DNA of 64,000 nucleotides. Origin: Pyruvatibacter sp. Lineage in GTDB: Bacteria > Pseudomonadota > Alphaproteobacteria > CGMCC-115125. The notes under the pieces are model-generated. The model searched no databases. It was given only the letters and a program-made list of their open reading frames with translations, and was not told the DNA's origin. Below, in pieces: positions 44,578 through 51,959 of this stretch. Numbering within the stretch: the stretch's first letter is position 1; each line of letters starts with the position of its first letter. Both the position numbers and the translations under genes were made by a program. Location of the stretch: assembly GCF_040219635.1 (NCBI RefSeq), contig NZ_JAVJSC010000004.1, forward strand, positions 310,001 to 374,000, written 5' to 3'.

Positions 44578-45237
44578 TCACGGAATAACCCAGGCTGACG
44601 TGCCGGCTTCATAGTCAAAGATAGCGCGCCGGTGACCGGCACTATCCAGATACAGCCAGTCCAGTTTTTGGGTATGAAAGCGCATCACGGCGAAGTTTTC
44701 AGAGCCTGCTTCCAGCAGGTCCGCGGGCACGCGTTGGCCTCCATCTGCAAAGTCCGGCAGGCCGGATGTGCCCTGCGGGCGTGGGGTGCCGGGGGTGTCT
44801 ACTGCCAGGTAGCACACCTTGCTGCCGGGGGCCGTCGTGGCCCAGATACCGTCGCGCACAGCGCCTTCAGTCAGCACTTCCGCGCGCACGGTCAGGCGTA
44901 TCTGCGCCTTGGCGGCGGCATCGTAAAACAAAAGCTGGGCGCGCGAATCATGCAGCAATTGCTGCGCTTTTGGTGCCCGCAGGTCTGTGTTCGCGCGCAA
45001 AATGCGGGTTTTTTGGTCTGCTTCGCGCAAAACCACCGTGCGGGCCTGCGGGGCACCGTCTGCGGTAACGGTGGCCAATGTGACTGTATGAAACGGTTTC
45101 TTGTAAGACTTTGCGCCTGCTTCCAGCATCTGCCATGCTTTTGTTTCCGCTGCGTCAAGCTGGGAATAATGGGCGATATCGCTTTCTGAAGCCGGTGTTT
45201 CAGGTGGTGTGTCGGTGGCGATGGTCGTGTCCGTCAT
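44578..45237 (-). CDS. PNPOx-like FMN-binding split-barrel protein
   Basis: A 219-residue protein with the FMN split-barrel pattern KKPFHTVTLATVTADGAPQARTVVLR, RAPKAQQLLHDSRAQLLFYDAAAKAQIRL and C-terminal DWLYLDSAGHRRAIF. It resembles the pyridoxamine 5'-phosphate oxidase family but lacks the complete PdxH signatures, and a true pdxH is present at 7.9 kb; probably a flavin or heme/F420-type reductase paralogue. Function unassigned. AAAGGA precedes the ATG. Convergent with tag, eight bases apart. Confidence 0.82.
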   Translation of the reverse strand: MTDTTIATDTPPETPASESDIAHYSQLDAAETKAWQMLEAGAKSYKKPFHTVTLATVTADGAPQARTVVLREADQKTRILRANTDLRAPKAQQLLHDSRAQLLFYDAAAKAQIRLTVRAEVLTEGAVRDGIWATTAPGSKVCYLAVDTPGTPRPQGTSGLPDFADGGQRVPADLLEAGSENFAVMRFHTQKLDWLYLDSAGHRRAIFDYEAGTSAWVIP

Positions 45238-45437
45238 GAGGGTCCTTTAAGGCGCACTGCCGGTGTAAACCGCGCCCGAAAACAAAGGCTGTTCACCATG
45301 CGCGGCGGGTTACGCTGGCATGGCGGCGGTCCTTCACCTAAATTACCATCAATAAAGTACCTTAATGACGCGCGCGGGCCAGCCTTCGCGGGCGGGGAAC
45401 GTCAAAAGGCGTCACAAAAAATCTCAGGTGGGGTGAG

Positions 45438-46559
45438 TTGACCAAAGTAGTCATCAGCGGAACGGGCGTTTTCACGCCGGAAGAAACGATAACCAACGAA
45501 GAATTGGTGGAATCGTTCAATACCTATGTACGCAACTTCAACGAAGCCAACAAAGACGCGATAGAGCGCGGCGAGGTTGAGGCGCTGAATGAATCGTCTG
45601 TGCCCTTTATTGAAAAGGCATCCGGCATTCACCAGCGCCACGTGATGAACAAGTCAGGTATTCTGGACCCGGACATCATGGCACCGCGGCTGCCTGAACG
45701 GCCCAACGAAGAGCCGTCCATTCTGGCTGAGATGGCGGTCGCTGCCGCAAAAGATGCCATGAAGCAGGCTGGCAAAACCGCCGCGGACGTGGATGCGGTG
45801 CTGGTGGCGTGTTCCAACCTTCAGCGGGCCTACCCGGCCATTGCGGTTGAAGTGCAGGATCTGCTTGGCATAGACGGCTTTGCCTTTGACATGAATGTGG
45901 CGTGCTCCTCAGCCACGTTCGGCATTCAGCAGGCCTACGACATGATCCGCTCCGGCTCCGCCAAATGCGTGTTGGTGACTGATCCTGAGATTTGCACCGG
46001 TCATCTCAACTTCCGCGACCGCGACAGCCATTTCATTTTTGGGGATGTGGCAACGGCGATCATCATTGAGGCCGCAGATACGGCAACCGTCGAACATCCG
46101 TTTGAAATTATCGGCACACGGTTGAAGACGCAGTTTTCAAACAACATCCGCAATAATTTCGGCTTCCTGAACCGCACAGCGCCTGAGAGCGTTGGCACCA
46201 AAGACAAGCTTTTTGTTCAGGAAGGCCGCAAGGTGTTCAAGGAAGTGGTGCCCATGGTGTCGGAGATGATCCTTGAACATCTGCACGACGAGAACATCGG
46301 CAACAACAACCTGAAGCGCATGTGGCTGCATCAGGCCAATGCGAGCATGAATGACCTGATCGGCAAAAAAGTGATGGGCCGCCCTCCCTCTGAGGAAGAG
46401 CAGCCCAACATTTTGAAGGACTATGCCAACACGTCATCGGCCGGGTCGATCATCGCGTTCAGCCAGTTCAGCGACGATTTTGAGCCGGGCGATGTGGGCG
46501 TTATCTGCTCGTTCGGCGCGGGCTACTCCGCTGGCAGCGTGCTTGTGCGGCGGGTCTGA
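45438..46559 (+). CDS. Beta-ketoacyl-ACP synthase III-like protein
   Basis: A 373-residue KAS III with the Cys-His-Asn triad visible: Cys in MNVACSSATFGI, His in LHQANASMN, Asn in YANTSSAGSI. It condenses an acyl-CoA starter with malonyl-ACP. Longer than E. coli FabH and with an insertion near residues 35-75; its style matches Pseudomonas PA3286-like enzymes that feed octanoyl-CoA into fatty acid synthesis. The only reasonable start is TTG at 45438 behind AGGTGGGG. The role (starter-unit choice, housekeeping or a secondary pathway) is uncertain. Confidence 0.88.
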   Translation: MTKVVISGTGVFTPEETITNEELVESFNTYVRNFNEANKDAIERGEVEALNESSVPFIEKASGIHQRHVMNKSGILDPDIMAPRLPERPNEEPSILAEMAVAAAKDAMKQAGKTAADVDAVLVACSNLQRAYPAIAVEVQDLLGIDGFAFDMNVACSSATFGIQQAYDMIRSGSAKCVLVTDPEICTGHLNFRDRDSHFIFGDVATAIIIEAADTATVEHPFEIIGTRLKTQFSNNIRNNFGFLNRTAPESVGTKDKLFVQEGRKVFKEVVPMVSEMILEHLHDENIGNNNLKRMWLHQANASMNDLIGKKVMGRPPSEEEQPNILKDYANTSSAGSIIAFSQFSDDFEPGDVGVICSFGAGYSAGSVLVRRV

Positions 46560-46575
46560 CTTTACGGGTCACCCC

Positions 46576-46944
46576 CTACGGGTAAGGCCGCACTGCCATG
46601 ACTTTGAAAGTGTGCATCTCACCGTCGCTTTCGGTGATTGACACATACTCGCCTTCCGCCAGCTTGTGGCGGTCAAGCTTGAACAGCAATTCGTCGTCTT
46701 CGTCGTCAGCAGCGTCGTAGTCAAACTTCCAGCCTTTGCCGACATGGCGCAGATGGCCGCGCAGATCGTCTTCGTCTTCCCAGAAGCGATGCACGGTGCA
46801 GTCGTCCTTATGGTTTTTCCAGGCGTCGGGGTCGAGCTGCATGTTGTCGTCAAGAGGCACAACAAACTCGTATCCACACTCAGACGAGCCGGACGGATAT
46901 TGTTCGCTGCGGGCGACGTTGAGATGCACGCGATAAAGCGCCAT
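46576..46944 (-). CDS. Small acidic conserved hypothetical protein
   Basis: A 122-residue acidic protein, with no signal or membrane segment. Readable blocks are LYRVHLNVARSEQYPSGS, DPDAWKNHKDDCTVHRFWEDEDDLRGHL, a DDEDDELLFKLDRH stretch and a beta-strand end EGEYVSITESDGEMHTFKV. I do not recognise the family; the C-terminal strand set could be an SH3-like fold. GAAGGA precedes the ATG. It converges on the KAS III gene. Confidence 0.7.
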   Translation of the reverse strand: MALYRVHLNVARSEQYPSGSSECGYEFVVPLDDNMQLDPDAWKNHKDDCTVHRFWEDEDDLRGHLRHVGKGWKFDYDAADDEDDELLFKLDRHKLAEGEYVSITESDGEMHTFKVMAVRPYP

Positions 46945-46991
46945 GAGTAAGGTCCTTCGTTGTAGAAAAAGTAGGGAAAACCGTGTTGGTG

Positions 46992-47858
46992 TCAGTGCGC
47001 CATCAGCACGGGAATTGTGGCGTGGGAGCGAATGTGGCGGGTGACACCGCCCAGCACAAGTTCGCGCAGGCGTGAATGGCTGTAGCCGCCCATGACCAGA
47101 AGGTCAGCGCCCAGCACACCTGCTTCGGCGAGCAGTACCTCACCCGTATTGCGATTGTCTTCGGGCACAAGATGGACGTCGGCGACAACGCTGTGCAGCG
47201 TCAGATACTCAGCCAGTGCGCGTGCGCCAGGCGCATCATTGATGCCGTCTTCGTCAACGCAAACAATGGTGACCTTTTTGGCTTGGGTCAAAAACGGCAT
47301 GGCGGCAGTTACAGCATTGGCTGCTTCACCGCTTTCGTCCCAGCCGATTACCACGCTGGTCCCAACAGATTGCGTGGCAGACGCAGGTGCCAGCAGAACC
47401 GGGCGACCTTCCGCCAACATGCAGGTTTCAAGCGCGTTGGGGCCTGAGGTCTGGTCGCGGGCTGATGCGTCAGCGACAATGACAAGGTCAGCGAGCCGGC
47501 TTTCAGCAGCAATGACATCTGCCGCACGACCGGCCTTCACGCGAACACGCGCGGTTGCCACGCCGGGCTTCGTTGTGTCGCTCAACTCAATGCCTGCTTC
47601 GGCTGCGGCCTTGGCGGCAGTTTCGCGGCACTGAGCCTCCGCGCCATCAGCAGCCTTGCGGGCGGTCTCAATAATATCTTCCACCACGGGACCCGAAATG
47701 CCCTCACCCAAATACGGCAATGCATCGGTTGGATTGGGGCGGACAAACAGAATATCCGCCTGCGCGTCAAAGCGCTTTGTCAGGGCAAGGCCGGTGGCCA
47801 GGGCGCTTGCGTCTGACTGCGACCCGTAGAGAGGGCAAAGAATGCGTTTGATGGACAT
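46992..47858 (-). CDS. Universal stress protein (two Usp domains)
   Basis: A 288-residue protein with two UspA-fold halves: the first reads KRILCPLYGSQSDASALATGLALTKRF, the second VVIGWDESGEAANAVTAAMPFL with an ATP-site-like GGYSHSRLRELVLGGVTRHI near the C-terminus (GGxxH). Double-domain Usps bind ATP or other ligands and are induced in stasis and stress. Start at ATG 47858 behind an AAGGCGG site; the upstream DNA is a run of A tracts (see the repeat at 47880). Confidence 0.88.
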   Translation of the reverse strand: MSIKRILCPLYGSQSDASALATGLALTKRFDAQADILFVRPNPTDALPYLGEGISGPVVEDIIETARKAADGAEAQCRETAAKAAAEAGIELSDTTKPGVATARVRVKAGRAADVIAAESRLADLVIVADASARDQTSGPNALETCMLAEGRPVLLAPASATQSVGTSVVIGWDESGEAANAVTAAMPFLTQAKKVTIVCVDEDGINDAPGARALAEYLTLHSVVADVHLVPEDNRNTGEVLLAEAGVLGADLLVMGGYSHSRLRELVLGGVTRHIRSHATIPVLMAH

Positions 47859-47879
47859 TGTGTGTTTCCGCCTTGCCGC

Positions 47880-47915
47880 AAAAAACCAAAAAACCGAAAA
47901 AACCAAAAAAAAAAA
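47880..47915. repeat. A-tract array upstream of the universal stress gene
   Basis: Four runs of A (6, 6, 6 and 11 bases) at 47880, 47888, 47897 and 47905, spaced 8 or 9 bases apart and separated by CC or CCG. On the coding strand these are T runs about 22 bases ahead of the usp start. The spacing is shorter than a full helix turn, so it is not classic phased bending, but it may influence transcription or be a slippage site. Confidence 0.75.
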
Positions 47916-48132
47916 CGTGCAGGTGGACTATCCGTAACCGGTGATTTTCAAGCCATGACCTGTATCAACTCCGATCCTTCGCAGTGTATCAAGTGAGGGC
48001 CAATCGACAACGGGATAATCGGCTTTTACAAGAGCTCACCGCATGAGTTGATCCTGAAACGGGAGTATTCCCCTGCCCCGCCCAAAACCGCAAACAGCGA
48101 AAACGACAGACGCACCGCGTGCATGGCAACGC

Positions 48133-48705
48133 ATGTTGAGTGGACGGCGGCTTGACCTGATTGACCCGTCGCCGCTGGATATCGAGATTGAAGACATTGC
48201 CCATGGGCTTGCCCGTGTCGCGCGCTGGAACGGGCAGACGACGGGAGAGCACGCCTACAGCGTTGCGCAGCACTCGCTGCTCGTAACAGACTTGGCGCAG
48301 GCCTTTGCACCGCAGTGGGACCAGACAAAGCTGCTGGCAGCGCTCCTGCACGATGCGCCCGAATATGTGATTGGCGACATGATCAGTCCGTTCAAGGCAG
48401 CGCTTGGTGTTGATTACAAAGACTTCGAAGGAAGGCTGGAAGCAGCTATTCACGTTCGGTTTGGCATTCCCGTTCACACGCCCAAACATGTGGAACGCAC
48501 AATCAAGCGCGCGGACATTGTGTCTGCCTATATGGAGGCAGTTGAACTTGCCGGGTTTGAACCGGGTGAAGCGGCAAAGATATTTGGACGACCTCGGCTG
48601 ACGTCAGCCCAATCGCGGGCAGCTCGGCGATGGATCCAGCCAATGTCCGCAAGCGCAGCACAAGCTGCCTACCTCAAGCGATTTGCGACCCTGGCAGCGA
48701 AATAG
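48133..48705 (+). CDS. YfbR-like HD-domain 5'-nucleotidase, start uncertain
   Basis: A 190-residue HD-domain phosphohydrolase from the ATG at 48133. Metal motifs are GEHAYSVAQHSLLV and LAALLHDAPEYVIGD; YfbR enzymes dephosphorylate deoxynucleoside monophosphates. Homologues that I remember begin further upstream with an RAWQRMLSGRRLDL run; the same residues RAWQR are encoded here immediately before the ATG. The open frame begins after a stop at 48055-48057 with no ATG, GTG or TTG, but CTG at 48073 has GGGAG seven bases upstream. Translation may start there, adding 20 residues. Confidence 0.85.
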   Translation: MLSGRRLDLIDPSPLDIEIEDIAHGLARVARWNGQTTGEHAYSVAQHSLLVTDLAQAFAPQWDQTKLLAALLHDAPEYVIGDMISPFKAALGVDYKDFEGRLEAAIHVRFGIPVHTPKHVERTIKRADIVSAYMEAVELAGFEPGEAAKIFGRPRLTSAQSRAARRWIQPMSASAAQAAYLKRFATLAAK

Positions 48706-48715
48706 CTGCTTTAAA

Positions 48716-48744
48716 TTGCCTTTCAGAATCAACACCTTCATAAT
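48716..48744 (+). promoter_or_regulatory. Candidate sigma70 promoter of the nadQ-like gene
   Basis: TTGCCT at 48716-48721, 17 bases, then CATAAT at 48739-48744 (five of six matches to TATAAT). The NadQ-box-like sequence at 48741-48761 covers the last bases of the -10 and the expected transcription start, so repression by its own product is plausible. Confidence 0.55.
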
Positions 48745-48761
48745 GCTACATATGAGCAAAA
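48741..48761. promoter_or_regulatory. Operator-like NadQ box upstream of nadQ (degenerate palindrome)
   Basis: A 21-bp site, TAATGCT-N7-AGCAAAA. Read on the other strand it matches nadA box 1 (50701-50721) at 19 of 21 positions, the strongest sequence evidence that one regulator binds both. It overlaps the candidate -10. Autoregulation is inferred. Confidence 0.7.
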
Positions 48762-48834
48762 GGTGTCGTTAGGGTGGTCCAAAACCCGCCATTTTGACGC
48801 CGATGGGCTTTTTACATGGTGAGAGGATGGCTGC

Positions 48835-49905
48835 ATGACCGCATCTTCTGAAGCATCGACACCAATCGGCCATGTGTCGTTTGGAGATACATCAACGGCG
48901 GTCGTCGTTGGCTTGAACGCGGCCATTGTCACCGTGGCTGAGCAGGAACCACGCACGCTTATCGTGCAGACGCCCAACCCGACCTCGCCGCATCATTGCG
49001 ATGGTTGGGACGCCCTGCCTTTTGGACCGTTTGACCCCCTCGTGCACCGGACCATGGCAACGGGGTTGCACGCCTGGGTGCAGGAACAAACGGGTCTTGA
49101 TCTGGGGTATGTCGAACAGCTTTACACCTTTGGTGACCGAGGCCGGAACAGACTGCCGGATGACATCGGCCCGCATATCATTTCGGTCGGATATCTTGCA
49201 CTGGTCAGCACGGATGACCTTGGTGAGGATGTAGCGGCACCGGAAAGCGTTTGGCGGGGCTGGTACAGCTATTTTCCGTGGGAAGATTGGCGGCACGCGC
49301 GCCCCCGGATCATCGATGATGCAATTGCACCGCTTGTAAATGCGTGGGCACAAAGCGCTGAAACGTCGCCCGTAATTTCAGAGCGCAAGCAACGCCTGAA
49401 CCTGTGTTTTGGGCTTGGTGGCATTTCCTGGGATGAGGAAAAGGTTCTGGAGCGGTTTGAGCTGCTCTATGAAGCCGGCCTTGTGGATGAAGCCGCCCGA
49501 GATGGACGGCGCAATGCAAAGCGCAAATTGAACACGCCTGAAGGTGAACAGGATGTGCCGCCGCTGGGCGATCCCATGCAGCATGATCACCGGCGTATTC
49601 TGGCAACTGCCATGGGCAGACTGCGTGCAAAACTGAAGTATCGCCCGGTTGTCTTTGAACTCATCATGGAAGAGTTCACGCTAACGGAGCTGCAACGCAC
49701 TGTTGAAGCGGTGATGGGCATCAAACTGCACAAGCAAAATTTTCGACGGCTTGTCGAGAAGGCCGGCCTTGTTGAACGCACCGGACGCATGACGACCAAC
49801 ACAGGCGGCAGACCGGCGGAGCAATTCAGGTTCCGCCGGGAGGTCGTGACGGAACGCGCAGCACCGGGTATGCGCGTTGGTGTGCCCCGTCGCAGCACAT
49901 CATGA
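48835..49905 (+). CDS. nadQ: NadQ-like NAD biosynthesis transcription regulator
   Basis: A 356-residue protein. The N-terminal part is NUDIX-like: GLNAAIVTVAEQEPRTLIVQT, then WVQEQTGLDLGYVEQLYTFGD, a region where a NUDIX box would be, but the REL-EE catalytic core is missing (LHAWVQEQTG), as in NrtR-type sensors that bind but do not hydrolyse. The C-terminal half is a winged-helix-like block (RRILATAMGRLRAKLKYRPVVFELI, LHKQNFRRLVEKAGLVERTG). Homologues are predicted regulators of NAD synthesis in Alphaproteobacteria. Palindromic boxes lie at its own promoter and in front of nadABC. The binding sites are inferred, not demonstrated. Confidence 0.85.
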   Translation: MTASSEASTPIGHVSFGDTSTAVVVGLNAAIVTVAEQEPRTLIVQTPNPTSPHHCDGWDALPFGPFDPLVHRTMATGLHAWVQEQTGLDLGYVEQLYTFGDRGRNRLPDDIGPHIISVGYLALVSTDDLGEDVAAPESVWRGWYSYFPWEDWRHARPRIIDDAIAPLVNAWAQSAETSPVISERKQRLNLCFGLGGISWDEEKVLERFELLYEAGLVDEAARDGRRNAKRKLNTPEGEQDVPPLGDPMQHDHRRILATAMGRLRAKLKYRPVVFELIMEEFTLTELQRTVEAVMGIKLHKQNFRRLVEKAGLVERTGRMTTNTGGRPAEQFRFRREVVTERAAPGMRVGVPRRSTS

Positions 49906-49947
49906 CAGCTTGCGTCTTCGTCCCGTAATTAGCTGTTTGTCTGTGGA

Positions 49948-49974
49948 CTCAAATCAGTGGCTATTCGATTTGAG
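49948..49974. terminator. Hairpin between convergent nadQ and membrane-protein genes
   Basis: Perfect 8-bp inverted repeat CTCAAATC (49948-49955) and GATTTGAG (49967-49974) with an 11-nt loop in the short gap; the right arm overlaps the stop region of the minus-strand gene. No clear T tract, so a weak or dual terminator is suggested. Confidence 0.4.
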
Positions 49975-50578
49975 ATGGACTGATAGCTGTCGTTACGATT
50001 TTTCGCCGCAGCAGAATGACCACAACGAAAACCACACATGCGATGCCAACGGCTGCCGGGAACAGCACCGTCGTCCACGAATAGTTTTGAAGTGCGGCCA
50101 CCACGAAGCCATTACGCAGAGCACCAAGCGCAAAGAAAAGCGCGTTTTCTTCATAAGGAGAAGCGTAGGCTTTTCTGACGGATGGCCCGAACCCCAAAAG
50201 ATCGACAATCGTCAGCACAAGGACGGCCAGAAAAGGATTATCTGTCGCAAACCAGAGCGGCAGGGCACTGAGCGCAAACGCGAGAAATACCCAGTCAATG
50301 GGGACGATGCTTTTGTCCGCTGACTTGGTGAGCGCAAGCGCGGCCACAAAAAACGTAATGATGCCTGAGATGCCGATAGGCCAGGCACCAATCCCCGCGC
50401 CATCAGATAGCTGCGCAAAGAAGACAATGACCGTGCCGGCAGCCCATATCACCCATGAAAACACGTGCGGCTTTGTCTCCTCACGCAGGACAGCGCGGAT
50501 GTAGGGATAAAACGCCACAAAGGTGAGCAGCAGGGCGGCGGCACTCAGCACGGCTTTTGTTATGGGGATATCTTCCAT
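49961..50578 (-). CDS. Seven-helix membrane protein, SWEET/PnuC-like layout, divergent from nadA
   Basis: A 205-residue integral membrane protein with seven hydrophobic helices near residues 8-28, 38-56, 64-84, 94-112, 115-133, 144-164 and 168-191. Helices 1-3 and 5-7 resemble one another: P25-Y-I-R28 in the first unit matches P132-S-V-R135 in the second, at the same relative place. That 3-1-3 arrangement is found in SWEET sugar and PnuC vitamin transporters, though no PQ or PnuC signature is obvious. It diverges from nadA over 242 bp that hold two NadQ-like boxes. A role in transport of a NAD precursor is conjecture from context. Confidence 0.72.
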   Translation of the reverse strand: MEDIPITKAVLSAAALLLTFVAFYPYIRAVLREETKPHVFSWVIWAAGTVIVFFAQLSDGAGIGAWPIGISGIITFFVAALALTKSADKSIVPIDWVFLAFALSALPLWFATDNPFLAVLVLTIVDLLGFGPSVRKAYASPYEENALFFALGALRNGFVVAALQNYSWTTVLFPAAVGIACVVFVVVILLRRKIVTTAISPSQIE

Positions 50579-50690
50579 CCAGCGAGCAAAGCACAGCTAT
50601 CCGATCTGAGTGCATGGCCAAAATCAGATATCGCCAATGCGCTGCGAAACATGCCCGCGATGGTGACCCTTTTCAGATCGCTTGCAGCAC

Positions 50691-50719
50691 TTGACTAGAG
50701 TAATGCTCATATGTAGCAT
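50691..50719 (+). promoter_or_regulatory. Candidate sigma70 promoter of nadABC
   Basis: TTGACT at 50691-50696 (five of six matches to the -35 consensus), a 17-base spacer, and TAGCAT at 50714-50719 as -10. The NadQ box at 50701-50721 fills the spacer and -10, which is the layout of a repressor that blocks RNA polymerase. The leader to the nadA ATG at 50821 would be about 95 bases. Confidence 0.55.
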
Positions 50720-50724
50720 TACTC
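50698..50724. promoter_or_regulatory. NadQ box 1 in the nadA promoter
   Basis: Perfect inverted repeat with 10-bp arms: GAGTAATGCT (50698-50707), 7-base centre, AGCATTACTC (50715-50724). The inner 21 bp (50701-50721) match box 2 at 16 of 21 positions and the reverse of the nadQ box at 19 of 21. Long exact arms in a promoter spacer strongly suggest a dimeric DNA-binding site. Confidence 0.78.
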
Positions 50725-50769
50725 TGGATTTTTACAGAGCGGCTTATGTCCGCCTTTTTGCGGCCCCCT

Positions 50770-50790
50770 TTATGCTCATTTAGAGCATAA
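50770..50790. promoter_or_regulatory. NadQ box 2 in the nadA leader
   Basis: Perfect inverted repeat TTATGCTC (50770-50777), 5-base centre, GAGCATAA (50783-50790), centred 69 bp from box 1 and ending 30 bases before the nadA start. Its position downstream of the promoter suits a roadblock or cooperative looping partner of box 1. Confidence 0.75.
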
Positions 50791-50820
50791 GCCGCGACCA
50801 GCCCCAAGGGAGGCCTGGCT

Positions 50821-51921
50821 ATGACGATCGTGTATGAACGCAGCGCGTATGACGTCAGTGCAAATGACGGCATAAAGAGCGCCAAGGCCACAAGGCCTGT
50901 GGCGAAGAAGCCTGTTCCTGACATTGAGGTCCCCGACTACACACCGGGCCTCGCCAAGGAAATGGCGCCAATGTACGCGCGTCTTTCCAAGGTCATTCCC
51001 TCGGTCGAGTGGCCTTTTTTTGCGCCGTATATCTACGAGATCAACCGGCTGAAAAAGCAGAAGAATGCCGTCATTCTGGCGCATAACTACATGACGCCGG
51101 AAATCTTCCATGGCGTTGCCGACATTGCCGGCGACAGCCTGCAGTTGGCCATTGAGGCCACAAAGGTCGAGGAGCAGGTGATCATCCAGTGTGGTGTGCA
51201 CTTCATGGCGGAAACGTCAAAGCTGCTGAACCCGTCCAAGACCGTCATCATTCCTGATGAGATGGCCGGGTGTTCGCTGGCATCTTCCATTACCGGGGCT
51301 GATGTGCGTGCCATGCGCGAAGCCTTTCCCGGCGTGCCGGTGGTGACATACGTCAACACTTCTGCCGAGGTAAAAGCTGAAACAGACATATGCTGCACAT
51401 CGTCCAACGCGCTCAAGGTTGTTGAAAGCCTCAATGCGCCGCGCGTGATGTGCATTCCCGACGAATACCTTGCGCGCAACGTGCAAAAAGAGACGGACGT
51501 TGAGCTGATTACCTATAAAGGCTCGTGCGAGGTGCATGAGCGCTTCACGCCGGAAGAACTTCGTCAGTACCGGGAGAATGACCCCGGCATCAAGATCATT
51601 GCGCATCCTGAGTGTCCGCCCGACGTGCTGGACGAAGCAGATTTTTCCGGCTCGACCTCTGCCATGATCAATTGGGTTAAGGACAACCAGCCCGGCAAAG
51701 TGATGATGGTGACCGAGTGTTCCATGTCCGACAATGTGGCGGTGGAAAACCCGAATGTGGATTTCATCCGCCCGTGCAACCTGTGCCCGCACATGAAGCG
51801 GATCACGCTGCCGAAGATCCTCACATCTTTGCACACACTGCGGGACGAAGTGCTCATTGATCCGGCCATTGCTGACCGCGCGCGGTTGCCGATCGACCGT
51901 ATGATTGCGCTCAACAATTAG
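50821..51921 (+). CDS. nadA: Quinolinate synthase
   Basis: A 366-residue 4Fe-4S enzyme condensing iminoaspartate with dihydroxyacetone phosphate to quinolinate. Family motifs are AHNYMTPEIFHGVADIAGDSLQLA, VHFMAETSKLLNP, CSLASS, a CTSSNA segment and C-terminal NLCPHMKRITL, with three cluster cysteines in matching positions. AAGGGAGG lies eight bases before the ATG. First gene of nadABC, under the two NadQ-like boxes; nadB starts 38 bp after its stop. Confidence 0.96.
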   Translation: MTIVYERSAYDVSANDGIKSAKATRPVAKKPVPDIEVPDYTPGLAKEMAPMYARLSKVIPSVEWPFFAPYIYEINRLKKQKNAVILAHNYMTPEIFHGVADIAGDSLQLAIEATKVEEQVIIQCGVHFMAETSKLLNPSKTVIIPDEMAGCSLASSITGADVRAMREAFPGVPVVTYVNTSAEVKAETDICCTSSNALKVVESLNAPRVMCIPDEYLARNVQKETDVELITYKGSCEVHERFTPEELRQYRENDPGIKIIAHPECPPDVLDEADFSGSTSAMINWVKDNQPGKVMMVTECSMSDNVAVENPNVDFIRPCNLCPHMKRITLPKILTSLHTLRDEVLIDPAIADRARLPIDRMIALNN

Positions 51922-51959
51922 CGTTTTGATGTCGCGCTGAAACCGCCGGAAGGCGCACA

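Noticed and set aside
47880..47915. CRISPR-like array from the repeated A tracts
   Set aside because: Units are 8-9 bp of simple sequence with no spacers; not CRISPR.
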